From contig CAJGCJ010000021.1 in the NCBI GenBank assembly GCA_904501775.1, positions 1 to 23,018 of the forward strand: a stretch of 23,018 nt of DNA, in the 5' to 3' direction. A program made the translations under genes and the position numbers. The stretch is from an uncultured Bacteroidaceae bacterium. GTDB lineage: Bacteria; Bacteroidota; Bacteroidia; Bacteroidales; Bacteroidaceae. Below are positions 16,076 through 23,018 of the stretch, in pieces. The notes beneath the pieces are model-generated. The model searched no databases. It was not told the origin of the DNA and saw nothing but the letters and a program-made list of their open reading frames with translations. The stretch's first letter is position 1, and every line of letters starts with the position of its first letter.

Positions 16076-16591
16076 TCAACAGCCACACTTTACCCCTTGC
16101 ATTACCCATTCCACATCGCACAGGCAGTCCTGAAGGTCCTGTTCGTGTTCCTCCTCTTCGGCCATTATACGTTTGGCAATGTCACAAGTAGTAAAATCAA
16201 TATTGTTTGTAAAACTTGCAATCTCCTCGTAGCGGATGACAGCACATCTCTCTGCGGCAATATTCTGTTTAAGCAGGCTGATGACATCATCATTCAACGG
16301 AACGGAGTATTTACAACGGGCAAGTACAAGCCACTGCGCCGGGTCGAGCACAGGTACACCCTCCAACTGGATTATACGGTCGGCAAGCATTTTTGCATGT
16401 ATGTACTCCTCTTGCGCATGTTCTTCGAATTCACGTTGTATATCGGCGCGCATTGCACCTTTAACCACGAGGCTGCCTATCCAATATTGATAGAAGGCAA
16501 GCCACTCCTCACTCAAAGCTGCATTCAACTGTGCCAACAAATCGGTAACATTCAAACGCTGTCTCAAAATCAACAAACTTTCTTTTGCCAT
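16076..16591 (-). CDS. Ferritin-like DPS-like protein (DpsL / thioferritin type) with Cys-rich C terminus
   Basis: A 171-residue four-helix ferritin-superfamily protein that likely oxidises and stores iron with peroxide, protecting DNA and cell from oxidative stress. Carboxylate/His ligands appear in the expected helices: LSEEWLAFYQYW (about 27-38), EEHAQEEYIHAK (56-67), AAERCAVIRYEEI (112-124) and MAEEEEHEQDL (143-153). Cys116 and Cys136 flank the third and fourth helix ligands, resembling the cysteine pair that defines the DPS-like thioferritins described in Bacteroides fragilis and Sulfolobus. The tail adds four more cysteines, CLC (156-158) and a terminal CGC (169-171), which is unusual. 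It could alternatively be classed as bacterioferritin-like; the Cys pair and length favour DpsL. Confidence 0.75.
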   Translation of the reverse strand: MAKESLLILRQRLNVTDLLAQLNAALSEEWLAFYQYWIGSLVVKGAMRADIQREFEEHAQEEYIHAKMLADRIIQLEGVPVLDPAQWLVLARCKYSVPLNDDVISLLKQNIAAERCAVIRYEEIASFTNNIDFTTCDIAKRIMAEEEEHEQDLQDCLCDVEWVMQGVKCGC

Positions 16592-16847
16592 AGTACTACT
16601 TTATATTAAATGAAAACATAAAATATAAACAGCCTGACAAAAACTTTGTTCTTATTTTCAGATAATATCCACAAATCGGGAAAGCGCTACAATTGGATCT
16701 CTGCAACAGGAACTGTCTTTAATTCATAAAAGGCCTTTCCGGCACCTCACAAACAGAAATTAAGGAGGAAATCCTGTCTCACTCCAAAAAAAGAAATATA
16801 ACTATAAAAATAACACTCGATAATGGACTTAATATAATAAAAAATAT

Positions 16848-16855
16848 TAATTTTG
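16848..16855 (+). promoter_or_regulatory. Candidate -7 element for the ThiE-like/prs transcript
   Basis: TAATTTTG is an exact TAnnTTTG match, 26 bases upstream of the start at 16882. No TTTG is present at the -33 distance. The remaining divergent spacer 16592-16881 is AT-rich and shows no other clear element. Confidence 0.45.
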
Positions 16856-16881
16856 CAGAATAAAAACAAAACAGAATTATA

Positions 16882-17466
16882 ATGAAACTCGCCGTTGTAA
16901 CAAAACCCACCTTTTTCATTGAGGAGGATAAAATTATAACCCGACTTTTTGAAGAGGAACTTGACTATCTCTTTTTGGACAAGTCGTTCCCACATCCTCA
17001 ATATATAGAGAGGTTGCTGAACCTTATACCCAAAAAATATCACAAGCGTATATTTACTTGCAACAACCGATTGATGCAGGATTATAAGTTGGCAGGCCAG
17101 TTCTTTCCTCTCGGCTCACCCCACCCCAAAGAGAAGGATAGCGGCAAATCGGTAGGTTATGCAGCCAACCTCAAAGAGTTACACGAATTCAAAGGATTCT
17201 ACGAGATTATGTGCTTCGGCCCCATGGGACGCACCTTCTATCAAAGTAACGAATTGAACGAATTCGGTAAAAAGGTAATCAACAAGCACGTTTGGGCATT
17301 CGGTGACATTGACGAGAACAACATGAAACGTCTGTCGGCTTACGGTTTCGGTGGAATCATACTCGATGCACAAGTATGGGACAAATTCGATTCATGCCGT
17401 TCAACCGATTATAGCGAGCTTATCGAAAGCTTCAAACATCTGCAGAAGTTAGCACGCAGATTATAA
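16882..17466 (+). CDS. Thiamine phosphate synthase-like (ThiE/TenI-type) TIM-barrel protein
   Basis: The 194-residue product begins MKLAVVTKPTFF, like the first strand of ThiE/TenI proteins, and alternates strands and helices across a short TIM barrel: LDYLFLDKSFP, LLNLIPKKYHKRIFTC, YEIMCFGPMGRTFYQ (analogous to the family segment with GPIFxS), HVWAFGDIDENN, and GFGGIILDAQVWD near the end. Canonical ThiE pyrophosphate-binding and catalytic residues are not obvious, so it may be a divergent TenI-like or unrelated-function relative. It lies 57 bases upstream of prs on the same strand and probably shares its transcript, making a link with phosphoribosyl metabolism possible but unproven. Confidence 0.55.
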   Translation: MKLAVVTKPTFFIEEDKIITRLFEEELDYLFLDKSFPHPQYIERLLNLIPKKYHKRIFTCNNRLMQDYKLAGQFFPLGSPHPKEKDSGKSVGYAANLKELHEFKGFYEIMCFGPMGRTFYQSNELNEFGKKVINKHVWAFGDIDENNMKRLSAYGFGGIILDAQVWDKFDSCRSTDYSELIESFKHLQKLARRL

Positions 17467-17523
17467 GACAGAACAAACAGAATATAATAACAAAATAAAA
17501 TAATAAACTAAACCTTAAACTCT

Positions 17524-18459
17524 ATGAACAATACCCCTTACATGGTATTTTCGGGAACAAAATCCCGTTACCTTGCCGAAGAGATTTGCAAAGAGCTCGG
17601 TTGTCCTCTTGGACAGATGAACACCACCTATTTTGCTGATGGTGAGTTCGCCGTATCTTATGAAGAGTCAATTCGTGGAAAGAACGTATTCCTCGTTCAG
17701 TCAACTTTCCCCAACTCTGACAATCTCATGGAGCTTTTGTTGATGGTAGACGCTGCCAAGCGTGCATCGGCAAAGAGCATAATCGCAGTTATTCCTTATT
17801 TCGGTTGGGCACGTCAAGACCGCAAGGACAAACCCCGTGTGTCAATAGGCGCAAAGTTGGTAGCCGATCTTTTGAGTGTGGCAGGTGTTAACCGCCTCAT
17901 CACAATGGACCTTCACGCCGACCAGATTCAGGGATTCTTCGATATTCCCGTTGATCATCTCTATGCATCAATGGTATTCATTCCATATATCAACTCACTC
18001 AAGCTCGACAACCTTGTAATAGCGACACCCGACGTAGGTGGTTCAAAGCGTGCAAGTGCCTACTCAAAGTGCCTTGGTGTACCCCTTGTACTTTGCCACA
18101 AGACACGTGCGAAAGCTAACGTGGTAGACACCATGCAGATAATCGGTGATGTTGAGGGCAAGAATGTAATCCTTGTTGACGACATTGTAGACACAGCTGG
18201 TACTATATCAAAGGCTGCTAACCTTATGATGGAGAATGGTGCATTGTCAGTTCGCGCTATCGCATCACACTGCATCATGTCGGGCAACGCATCCGAGCGT
18301 GTCAACGACTCATCAATGACCGAGATTGTATTCACCAACAGCATCCCCTACGACAAGGGATGCGCCAAGGTTAAGCAGCTCTCTGTTGCCAAAGGATTTG
18401 CCGAGGCCATTAAATGCGTCCTCGACAACGAGTCTATCAGCAAGCACTATATCTGCTAA
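17524..18459 (+). CDS. prs: Ribose-phosphate pyrophosphokinase (PRPP synthetase)
   Basis: It makes phosphoribosyl pyrophosphate from ribose 5-phosphate and ATP, feeding purine, pyrimidine, histidine, tryptophan and NAD synthesis. The 311 residues are of normal length. Visible family motifs are FADGEF (substrate loop near residue 38), YFGWARQDRKDKPR (flexible ATP loop), MDLHADQIQGFFDIPVDHL, the catalytic TPDVGGSKRA and the PRPP-binding VILVDDIVDTAGTI. Start ATG at 17524 gives MNNTPYMVFSGTKS, as expected for Prs. A lipoprotein gene follows after 7 bases. Confidence 0.97.
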   Translation: MNNTPYMVFSGTKSRYLAEEICKELGCPLGQMNTTYFADGEFAVSYEESIRGKNVFLVQSTFPNSDNLMELLLMVDAAKRASAKSIIAVIPYFGWARQDRKDKPRVSIGAKLVADLLSVAGVNRLITMDLHADQIQGFFDIPVDHLYASMVFIPYINSLKLDNLVIATPDVGGSKRASAYSKCLGVPLVLCHKTRAKANVVDTMQIIGDVEGKNVILVDDIVDTAGTISKAANLMMENGALSVRAIASHCIMSGNASERVNDSSMTEIVFTNSIPYDKGCAKVKQLSVAKGFAEAIKCVLDNESISKHYIC

Positions 18460-18466
18460 TAGTATA

Positions 18467-19165
18467 ATGCTAAGAAAGATAATACCGTCGCTGCTTGCTG
18501 CATTTGTTCTGATATCGTGCAACAACAGTGGCAACTACACAATAACAGGCGCCATCGAGGGAATCCTCGATGGCGATACTGTTACATTGGGATACTCGAC
18601 CAACGGCGAAGAGTTCACAAAAACCGACTATACAACAGTCAGCGGAGGAGAATTCCGTTTCAGCGGCAAGAGCGAGGGCTGCGACATATATTATATATGT
18701 TACAACAACAGAGAAGAGCCGCAATATATGCTCTTCTTTCTCGAAGAGGGTGATATAAGAATAAACATATCCCAAGAGCGGGCAACTGCAGAAGGAACAC
18801 CCACCAACGACCTTAACACTACCATTGAGAAGAGATACAGCGAGTATATAAGCAAAATATACGAGCATCAGTATCGCTTGTCGACCGACTCTTTATTGAC
18901 CGACAGCCTCAGTTCGGAGCTCACACTGCAGATTATGGAGACACAACGCGATGCAGGCTACTATCTGCAGGACATAATACGTGAGAACTACAAATCGACC
19001 TTGGGACTCTTCTACCTTGTACAATACTCATTCCTGTTCGATGACGACGAGCTAACGTTCCTTACAAATAACATCCCCGAGGAGTGTATCAACCGTAACA
19101 ATAACTGCATGTACGATATATTGCAAGAGGAGCTATTCAACCGCAACATGAATGCAGGCGAATAA
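18467..19165 (+). CDS. DUF4369-like lipoprotein without a thioredoxin domain
   Basis: The 232-residue product begins MLRKIIPSLLAAFVLISCNN: a lipoprotein signal with lipobox LIS-C, acylated Cys18. A beta-rich domain follows (YTITGAIEGILDGDTVTLGY ... GGEFRFSGKSEGCDIYYICY, then FFLEEGDIRINI), the layout of the DUF4369 domain that usually precedes a TlpA-like thioredoxin in Bacteroidales. The rest is helical and charged, with no CxxC, so the redox part is absent. An in-frame ATG 141 bases upstream lies inside prs; 18467 is chosen because it gives the clean signal peptide. It trails prs by 7 bases and ends at a shared terminator. Confidence 0.72.
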   Translation: MLRKIIPSLLAAFVLISCNNSGNYTITGAIEGILDGDTVTLGYSTNGEEFTKTDYTTVSGGEFRFSGKSEGCDIYYICYNNREEPQYMLFFLEEGDIRINISQERATAEGTPTNDLNTTIEKRYSEYISKIYEHQYRLSTDSLLTDSLSSELTLQIMETQRDAGYYLQDIIRENYKSTLGLFYLVQYSFLFDDDELTFLTNNIPEECINRNNNCMYDILQEELFNRNMNAGE

Positions 19166-19211
19166 GAATAGAACTCTCACCTTGCAATTCAGCAAGCATT
19201 TATAATCAAAA

Positions 19212-19252
19212 AAACAGGAGAGGGTTCGCACTATGCGAACCCTCTCCTGTTT
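19212..19252. terminator. Bidirectional hairpin terminator between the lipoprotein gene and panB
   Basis: A perfect 19-bp stem (19212-19230 with 19234-19252; arm core CAGGAGAGGGTTCGCA) has a 3-base loop CTA and A/T-rich ends on both sides. It sits between convergent genes, 46 bases after the lipoprotein stop and 18 bases from the panB stop. Confidence 0.88.
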
Positions 19253-19270
19253 GTCTATCCGTAAGATTAA

Positions 19271-20092
19271 TCAATACTGTTCCTTTTCGTTGGGGAAGTC
19301 ACTCGACTTCACATCATTCACATAATTACCTACCGCATCACTGATAATGGTATTGAGGTCGGCATAACGACGCAGGAAACGAGGAGTAAAATCGGCTGTC
19401 ATACCAAGCATGTCGGTGCACACAAGTACCTGACCATCCACACCACCACCGGCACCGATACCGATTACAGGTATCTCAAGCGACTGTGCAACCTTTGTTC
19501 CCAATGTTGCCGGAATTTTCTCGAGCACCAGAGCAAAGCATCCGGCCTCTTGCAGCAACAGAGCATCCTTGCACAGTTTCGCAGCCTCAGCCTCATCTTT
19601 AGCACGCACTCCATAAGTTCCGAATTTATTGATACTCTGAGGAGTAAGCCCCAGATGTCCCATAATGGGAATACCTGCATCAAGAATCTTTCGTACCGAA
19701 GGAAGAATCTCCTCTCCACCCTCCAGCTTAATGGCATCGGCATGAGTCTCTTTCATTATGCGGATTGCATTCTTAACAGCCTCATCGGCATTTACCTGAT
19801 ATGTACCGAAAGGCATGTCGGCAACAACAAGTGCACGTTTCACTCCACGCACCACCGACTTGGCATGATAAATCATCTGGTCGAGCGTAATGGGCAATGT
19901 TGTCACATTACCGGCCATCACGTTAGACGCCGAGTCGCCAACAAGAATTATATCTACCCCTGCCCCATCAATGATAGAGGCCATAGTATAATCGTAAGCA
20001 GTGAGCATTGCAATCTTCTCACCCTTACGTTTCATCTCGATAAGGCGATGGGTAGTCACCTTACGCGTATCTTCAACAATATATTTCGACAT
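19271..20092 (-). CDS. panB: 3-methyl-2-oxobutanoate hydroxymethyltransferase
   Basis: It adds a hydroxymethyl group from 5,10-methylene-THF to ketoisovalerate to make ketopantoate, the first step of pantothenate and hence CoA synthesis. The 273 residues hold the metal-binding aspartates Asp53 (LVGDSASNV) and Asp92 (VADMPFGTYQ), the catalytic Glu191 (LVLEKIP), IKLEGG, MGHLGLTPQS and GIGAGGGVDGQVLV. The one-carbon donor is the product of GlyA elsewhere in the window. It appears monocistronic, with a terminator downstream and a promoter element upstream. Confidence 0.97.
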   Translation of the reverse strand: MSKYIVEDTRKVTTHRLIEMKRKGEKIAMLTAYDYTMASIIDGAGVDIILVGDSASNVMAGNVTTLPITLDQMIYHAKSVVRGVKRALVVADMPFGTYQVNADEAVKNAIRIMKETHADAIKLEGGEEILPSVRKILDAGIPIMGHLGLTPQSINKFGTYGVRAKDEAEAAKLCKDALLLQEAGCFALVLEKIPATLGTKVAQSLEIPVIGIGAGGGVDGQVLVCTDMLGMTADFTPRFLRRYADLNTIISDAVGNYVNDVKSSDFPNEKEQY

Positions 20093-20175
20093 TACTGAAA
20101 ATCTATTATTCTAATCAACAATAGCACCTCTCTTTTATCTTTTATAAGAAACCGAACAGATACTCTAAAACGGTG

Positions 20176-20183
20176 CAAAAATA
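20176..20183 (-). promoter_or_regulatory. Candidate -7 element of the panB promoter
   Basis: Minus-strand TATTTTTG is an exact TAnnTTTG match, 83 bases upstream of the panB start. No well-spaced -33 TTTG is evident; upstream sequence is A/T rich. Confidence 0.4.
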
Positions 20184-20222
20184 CAGCAAAAAATATTCCT
20201 CAGAAAGAAAAAAAGCAAAAAA

Positions 20223-20966
20223 TCAGATTATATTATTTGCAACAACAGACAACACCTGCTGATACATTGGAAAAGAGTCTTTCCTGAGTAGCACACCTTC
20301 GTCACTGTGCATGTCGCCCAATATAGGAGCACACAAGGTAAAGCATGGAATAGAATATTCATCATAGTCCCAGCTTTCATCAGGTTCGGCGTCATGTACA
20401 TAAGAATATTTGCCGTCATAGGGTTTAAGAAGTTCTACAAGGTGATGCGCCGTAAAGATATCCAGTCCAAGATCGTTCTCCACAGTAAATGCAGAATGCT
20501 GCATCCATCCCTCTTCGGTAACATCAAGCACCAACGCAAATGCAATCGGGCACTGCATCAACCCTAAAGCACACACCGTCTCAATGGCACCCTGTGAATT
20601 TTGTTCCTCGTCACCAGTAAAGGCAATGACAACATTATCGGCAAATTTACTGTTGAGCATATTCCACAGCACCGATGCATTAGTGTAACTATTATCAAAG
20701 GTCCCTTTATAACAATCGCCCTCTTCATGACAGAAAGAGTTGGAGTGAAGCGAGTCAATGTGCGATGATACAAGCACCACTCGCTCGCCCGGTTGCGGAC
20801 GGTGAAGAGCATATATCAACGACAAGTTACCTTCGTGTATAAGTTTATAACTACTGCTATTGAGCAATTTCTTTATGGCATCAATGCGAGTATGACAAGT
20901 AAAAACCTTGCCATCGTCCCTACTATTTACAGTTACACTCTTAAGTATTTCGAAAAACTGTTCCAT
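20223..20966 (-). CDS. M28-like zinc aminopeptidase family protein
   Basis: The product looks like a small co-catalytic zinc peptidase. Candidate metal ligands occur in the family order: SSHIDS (His-x-Asp), GTFDNSYTNA (bridging Asp), FTGDEEQNS (catalytic Glu-Glu), LVLDVTEEG (Asp) and GDMHSDEG (His). No signal peptide is seen, so it is cytoplasmic. At 247 residues it is a single catalytic domain without the lid or PA domains of larger relatives. An ATG at 20987 would add seven residues. I prefer 20966 because a -7-like TATCTTCG lies eight bases before it, but either start is possible. The gene is divergent from a Crp-type regulator. M20/M42 membership is an alternative to M28. Confidence 0.68.
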   Translation of the reverse strand: MEQFFEILKSVTVNSRDDGKVFTCHTRIDAIKKLLNSSSYKLIHEGNLSLIYALHRPQPGERVVLVSSHIDSLHSNSFCHEEGDCYKGTFDNSYTNASVLWNMLNSKFADNVVIAFTGDEEQNSQGAIETVCALGLMQCPIAFALVLDVTEEGWMQHSAFTVENDLGLDIFTAHHLVELLKPYDGKYSYVHDAEPDESWDYDEYSIPCFTLCAPILGDMHSDEGVLLRKDSFPMYQQVLSVVANNII

Positions 20967-20974
20967 AACAGATG

Positions 20975-20982
20975 CGAAGATA
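20975..20982 (-). promoter_or_regulatory. Candidate -7 element of the M28-like gene (inverted twin of the Crp-gene element)
   Basis: Minus-strand TATCTTCG, followed by CA, matches TAnnTTTG at all but one fixed base and lies eight bases before the ATG at 20966. The same ten bases TATCTTCGCA occur in opposite orientation at 21025-21034. Confidence 0.4.
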
Positions 20983-21024
20983 CTCATTTTTATTCAATGC
21001 GGTTTCACATTCTCAAAAAATAGC

Positions 21025-21032
21025 TATCTTCG
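21025..21032 (+). promoter_or_regulatory. Candidate -7 element of the Crp/Fnr-type gene
   Basis: TATCTTCG matches TAnnTTTG except for C at one fixed T. TTTC (21003-21006) lies 18 bases upstream as a possible -33. Only six bases separate the element from the ATG at 21039, so the transcript would be leaderless or nearly so. Confidence 0.45.
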
Positions 21033-21038
21033 CAAACG

Positions 21039-21608
21039 ATGAAAAACATTATAAAAAAAATAAAGGAGTATTACCCTGTTTCAGACGAGGCATTACAGGC
21101 ACTGCAACAAGAGATGCAACTTGTACACGTCCCAAAGAACACAATGCTTGTAAGATCGGGGGTAACCGACCATAACGTCTACTTTATAGAAGAGGGAGTA
21201 GCGCGTTCCATCTTTCACAAGGATGGGACAGATACAACTACATGGTTCAGCATGGAAGGCAACATCACATTCGGCATGTATTCACTCTATCACAACATGC
21301 CGTCGGTCGAGAGCATACAGACATTGACCGATTGCAAAGTGTATGTAATTCCCATTGCAAGACTCAACAAACTCTACGATAAATATATTGACATAGCCAA
21401 TTGGGGACGTGTCGCACATCAGGATGCCAACAGGCTACTGAGCCATATTTTTGTCGAACGCCTTCAGATGAAACCTTCCGAACGTTACCACTGCTTCATG
21501 CAGCATTTTCCGGGTCTGCTTAACAGAGTAAAACTGAAATATGTAGCCGAATTTCTTGGAATATCCATATATACACTCAGCCGCATAAGAAGCAACAAAC
21601 AGCAATAG
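21039..21608 (+). CDS. Crp/Fnr-family transcriptional regulator
   Basis: The 189 residues split into a cyclic-nucleotide-binding-like jelly roll (about 20-115: LVHVPKNTMLVRSGVTDHNV, YFIEEGVARSIF, TWFSMEGNITFGM) and a C-terminal helix-turn-helix (about 163-185: KLKYVAEFLGISIYTLSRIR). The recognition helix ends near the stop with a short basic tail, as in many short Bacteroidales Crp-like proteins. No Cys cluster for an FeS centre is seen, so it is not a classic FNR, and a cAMP ligand cannot be assumed. It is divergent from the M28-like gene and may control that gene, itself, or the downstream acyltransferase. Targets are unknown. Confidence 0.85.
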   Translation: MKNIIKKIKEYYPVSDEALQALQQEMQLVHVPKNTMLVRSGVTDHNVYFIEEGVARSIFHKDGTDTTTWFSMEGNITFGMYSLYHNMPSVESIQTLTDCKVYVIPIARLNKLYDKYIDIANWGRVAHQDANRLLSHIFVERLQMKPSERYHCFMQHFPGLLNRVKLKYVAEFLGISIYTLSRIRSNKQQ

Positions 21609-21664
21609 TGGTGCAACAATACACTTTTTTGCTCTAAAGCAAAATAATACAGATGCTTTTGACA

Positions 21665-21672
21665 TAAATTTG
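21665..21672 (+). promoter_or_regulatory. Candidate -7 element of the acyltransferase gene
   Basis: TAAATTTG is an exact TAnnTTTG match, 210 bases before the acyltransferase start, implying a long leader of roughly 200 bases. No TTTG is at the proper -33 distance. The leader holds a stop-free 69-codon stretch from a TTG at 21670, not accepted as a gene. Confidence 0.35.
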
Positions 21673-21882
21673 CCAAACGTAAGAGGTTGTTATAATTTAT
21701 ACAGCAAGTTTTATAGGGCAGTAATAGGATATCTATTTATTTATGGATACATAGCCGACTATGTAATCGCAAAAAAGGAAGAAACAGACATTCCTGAACA
21801 TAAAACTTCAAAACGCACGACTTATACCGAAAACTATTTTTATAAATTCAAACAGCTTATAAATCAAACTTCAATATAAAAC

Positions 21883-23018
21883 ATGTCTAAAATAGATTCT
21901 ATTTTATCATCGGCTGCATTTGCCGACACAAAGCCGCACTACAAGCTGCTCGACGGACTGAGAGGGGCTGCTGCCATAATGGTTGTGTGGTATCATGTAT
22001 TCGAAGGATTCGCCTTTGCCGAAGGCTCGGCAATAGATGTTTTTAACCACGGACATCTGGGTGTCGATTTCTTTTTCATGCTATCGGGATTCGTTATAAG
22101 CTATGCCTATGACGACCGCTGGCAGAACGGCAATAACAGCCTCACTTTAGGCAAATTCTTTAAACGTCGTCTTATACGTCTGCACCCGATGCTCATAATG
22201 GGTGCAATAATAGGTTGTATAACATACCTTCTGCAGGGAGGTGTCAAATGGGACGGCAGTGAAACCTCGGCGCAATGGATTATAACAGCACTCATGCTCG
22301 CAATGCTGTTCATACCGGCATACCCCGGTGCCTCATACGAAGTTCGTGGCAACGGAGAGATGTTTCCCCTCAACGGCCCATCGTGGTCGCTCTTCTTCGA
22401 ATACATAGGAAACATAATCTACGCACTCGTCATCCGCCGTTTGAGCAACAAGGCATTAGGCACACTTGTTGCCGTTACAGGCATCCTGTGGGTATGGTTC
22501 GTTGCATCCGATGTTTCGGGATATGACATGATAGGCATAGGCTGGACACTCGACAATGTGAATTTCTGGGGAGGCATGCTCAGAATGATGTTCCCATTCT
22601 CGCTGGGTATGCTCATGGCACGTAATTTCAAGCCTGTAAAAGTACGCGGAATATTCTGGATGTCGATTGCAGTGATGTTCGCACTTTTCTCAGTGCCCTA
22701 CATCTCAAAAACAGGCATCATCAGCCACAACGGATTATACGAACTATTCTGCACAACAATAGTATTCCCCATAATAGTGTGGTTGGCGGCATCGGGTGAT
22801 ACCACCGACACGGTATCTACCAGAATATGCAAATTCCTTGGCGATATCTCGTACCCCTTGTACATTGTACACTACCCAGTCATGTATCTATTCTACTCGT
22901 GGCTCATAGAGAACAAGCTATACACGCTTGCCGATACATGGCCTGTTGTACTATTGGTATTGGCAATAAATATCACATTGGCATACACATGCCTCAAACT
23001 TTATGACGAGCCGGTAAG
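21883..23018 (+). CDS. Acyltransferase family 3 membrane protein (OafA/NolL/YrhL type), C terminus cut off
   Basis: Members transfer acyl groups, often acetyl, onto sugars of surface polysaccharides or lipids. The visible 378 residues begin LLDGLRGAAAIMVVWYHVFE: DGLRGxA plus the presumed catalytic His in the first membrane helix. Then come GHLGVDFFFMLSGFVISY, a basic loop KFFKRRLIRLHPML, and repeated hydrophobic helices, in line with the ten or more helices of the family. LGDISYPLYIVHYPVMYL marks the conserved late helix. The reading frame runs through the window edge with no stop. Substrate is unknown; a role in decorating the cell surface is inferred from the family. It lies downstream of the Crp-type gene with a 274-base gap. 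Confidence 0.88.
   Translation, partial: MSKIDSILSSAAFADTKPHYKLLDGLRGAAAIMVVWYHVFEGFAFAEGSAIDVFNHGHLGVDFFFMLSGFVISYAYDDRWQNGNNSLTLGKFFKRRLIRLHPMLIMGAIIGCITYLLQGGVKWDGSETSAQWIITALMLAMLFIPAYPGASYEVRGNGEMFPLNGPSWSLFFEYIGNIIYALVIRRLSNKALGTLVAVTGILWVWFVASDVSGYDMIGIGWTLDNVNFWGGMLRMMFPFSLGMLMARNFKPVKVRGIFWMSIAVMFALFSVPYISKTGIISHNGLYELFCTTIVFPIIVWLAASGDTTDTVSTRICKFLGDISYPLYIVHYPVMYLFYSWLIENKLYTLADTWPVVLLVLAINITLAYTCLKLYDEPV

Noticed and set aside
21670..21879. 69-codon open frame starting with TTG between the Crp-type gene and the acyltransferase
   Set aside because: No ATG, no ribosome-binding signal, no recognisable domain, and the proposed TTG overlaps a better-supported -7 promoter element.
1..23018. 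Possible CRISPR array, tRNA, insertion sequence or defence cassette
   Set aside because: No regularly spaced identical repeats of CRISPR type, no cloverleaf-like sequence, no transposase or integrase motif, and no nuclease or toxin-antitoxin pair was seen on either strand.

Overview
The window is a compact chromosomal segment of a Bacteroidales-type bacterium (phylum Bacteroidota), probably a gut-associated lineage; genus cannot be fixed from sequence alone. Supporting signs: candidate promoters match the Bacteroidetes -7 consensus TAnnTTTG rather than a sigma70 -10 box; recognisable Shine-Dalgarno sequences are scarce; the protein families are typical of the phylum (PorT-like beta-barrel, DUF4369-like lipoprotein, DUF5715-like protein, DPS-like ferritin, short Crp-type regulator). 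No tRNA, rRNA, CRISPR array, insertion sequence or phage gene was seen, and composition looks even, so most of this is core genome.

Layout. 1-2665 (minus): a class A penicillin-binding protein followed by the start of kdsB (cell envelope). 2857-5621 (plus): pyrB-pyrI, a flavin reductase and a small outer-membrane barrel, closed by a hairpin shared with the convergent glyA (5703-6983, minus). 7198-12535 (minus): three tandem paralogous AMP-forming acyl-CoA ligases. The upstream two form an operon; the third has its own promoter, a 19-bp palindromic operator candidate and a 60-bp perfect palindromic terminator. 12536-12948: a divergent control region with a 20-bp-periodic array of GTGG motifs overlapping the candidate promoter of the ligase operon. 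12949-14724 (plus): a carboxyltransferase related to oxaloacetate decarboxylase alpha / pyruvate carboxylase B whose biotinyl-like tail has no lysine at the biotin position. 14915-16591 (minus): a DUF5715-like membrane-anchored M15-fold protein and a DPS-like ferritin with a Cys-rich tail. 16882-19165 (plus): a ThiE/TenI-like protein, prs and a lipoprotein. 19271-20966 (minus): panB and an M28-like zinc peptidase. 21039-23018 (plus): a Crp/Fnr regulator divergent from the peptidase, and a truncated acyltransferase-3 membrane protein.

How the genes fit together. Nucleotide and one-carbon supply (pyrBI, glyA, prs), CoA precursor synthesis (panB), CoA-thioester formation (three ligases) and envelope building (PBP1A, kdsB, acyltransferase) dominate. 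The least ordinary part is 7.1-14.8 kb, where the ligase trio, the regulatory repeat array and the non-biotinylatable carboxyltransferase sit together. The rest reads as ordinary housekeeping genome, and I found no convincing evidence of a wholly new defence or mobile system.
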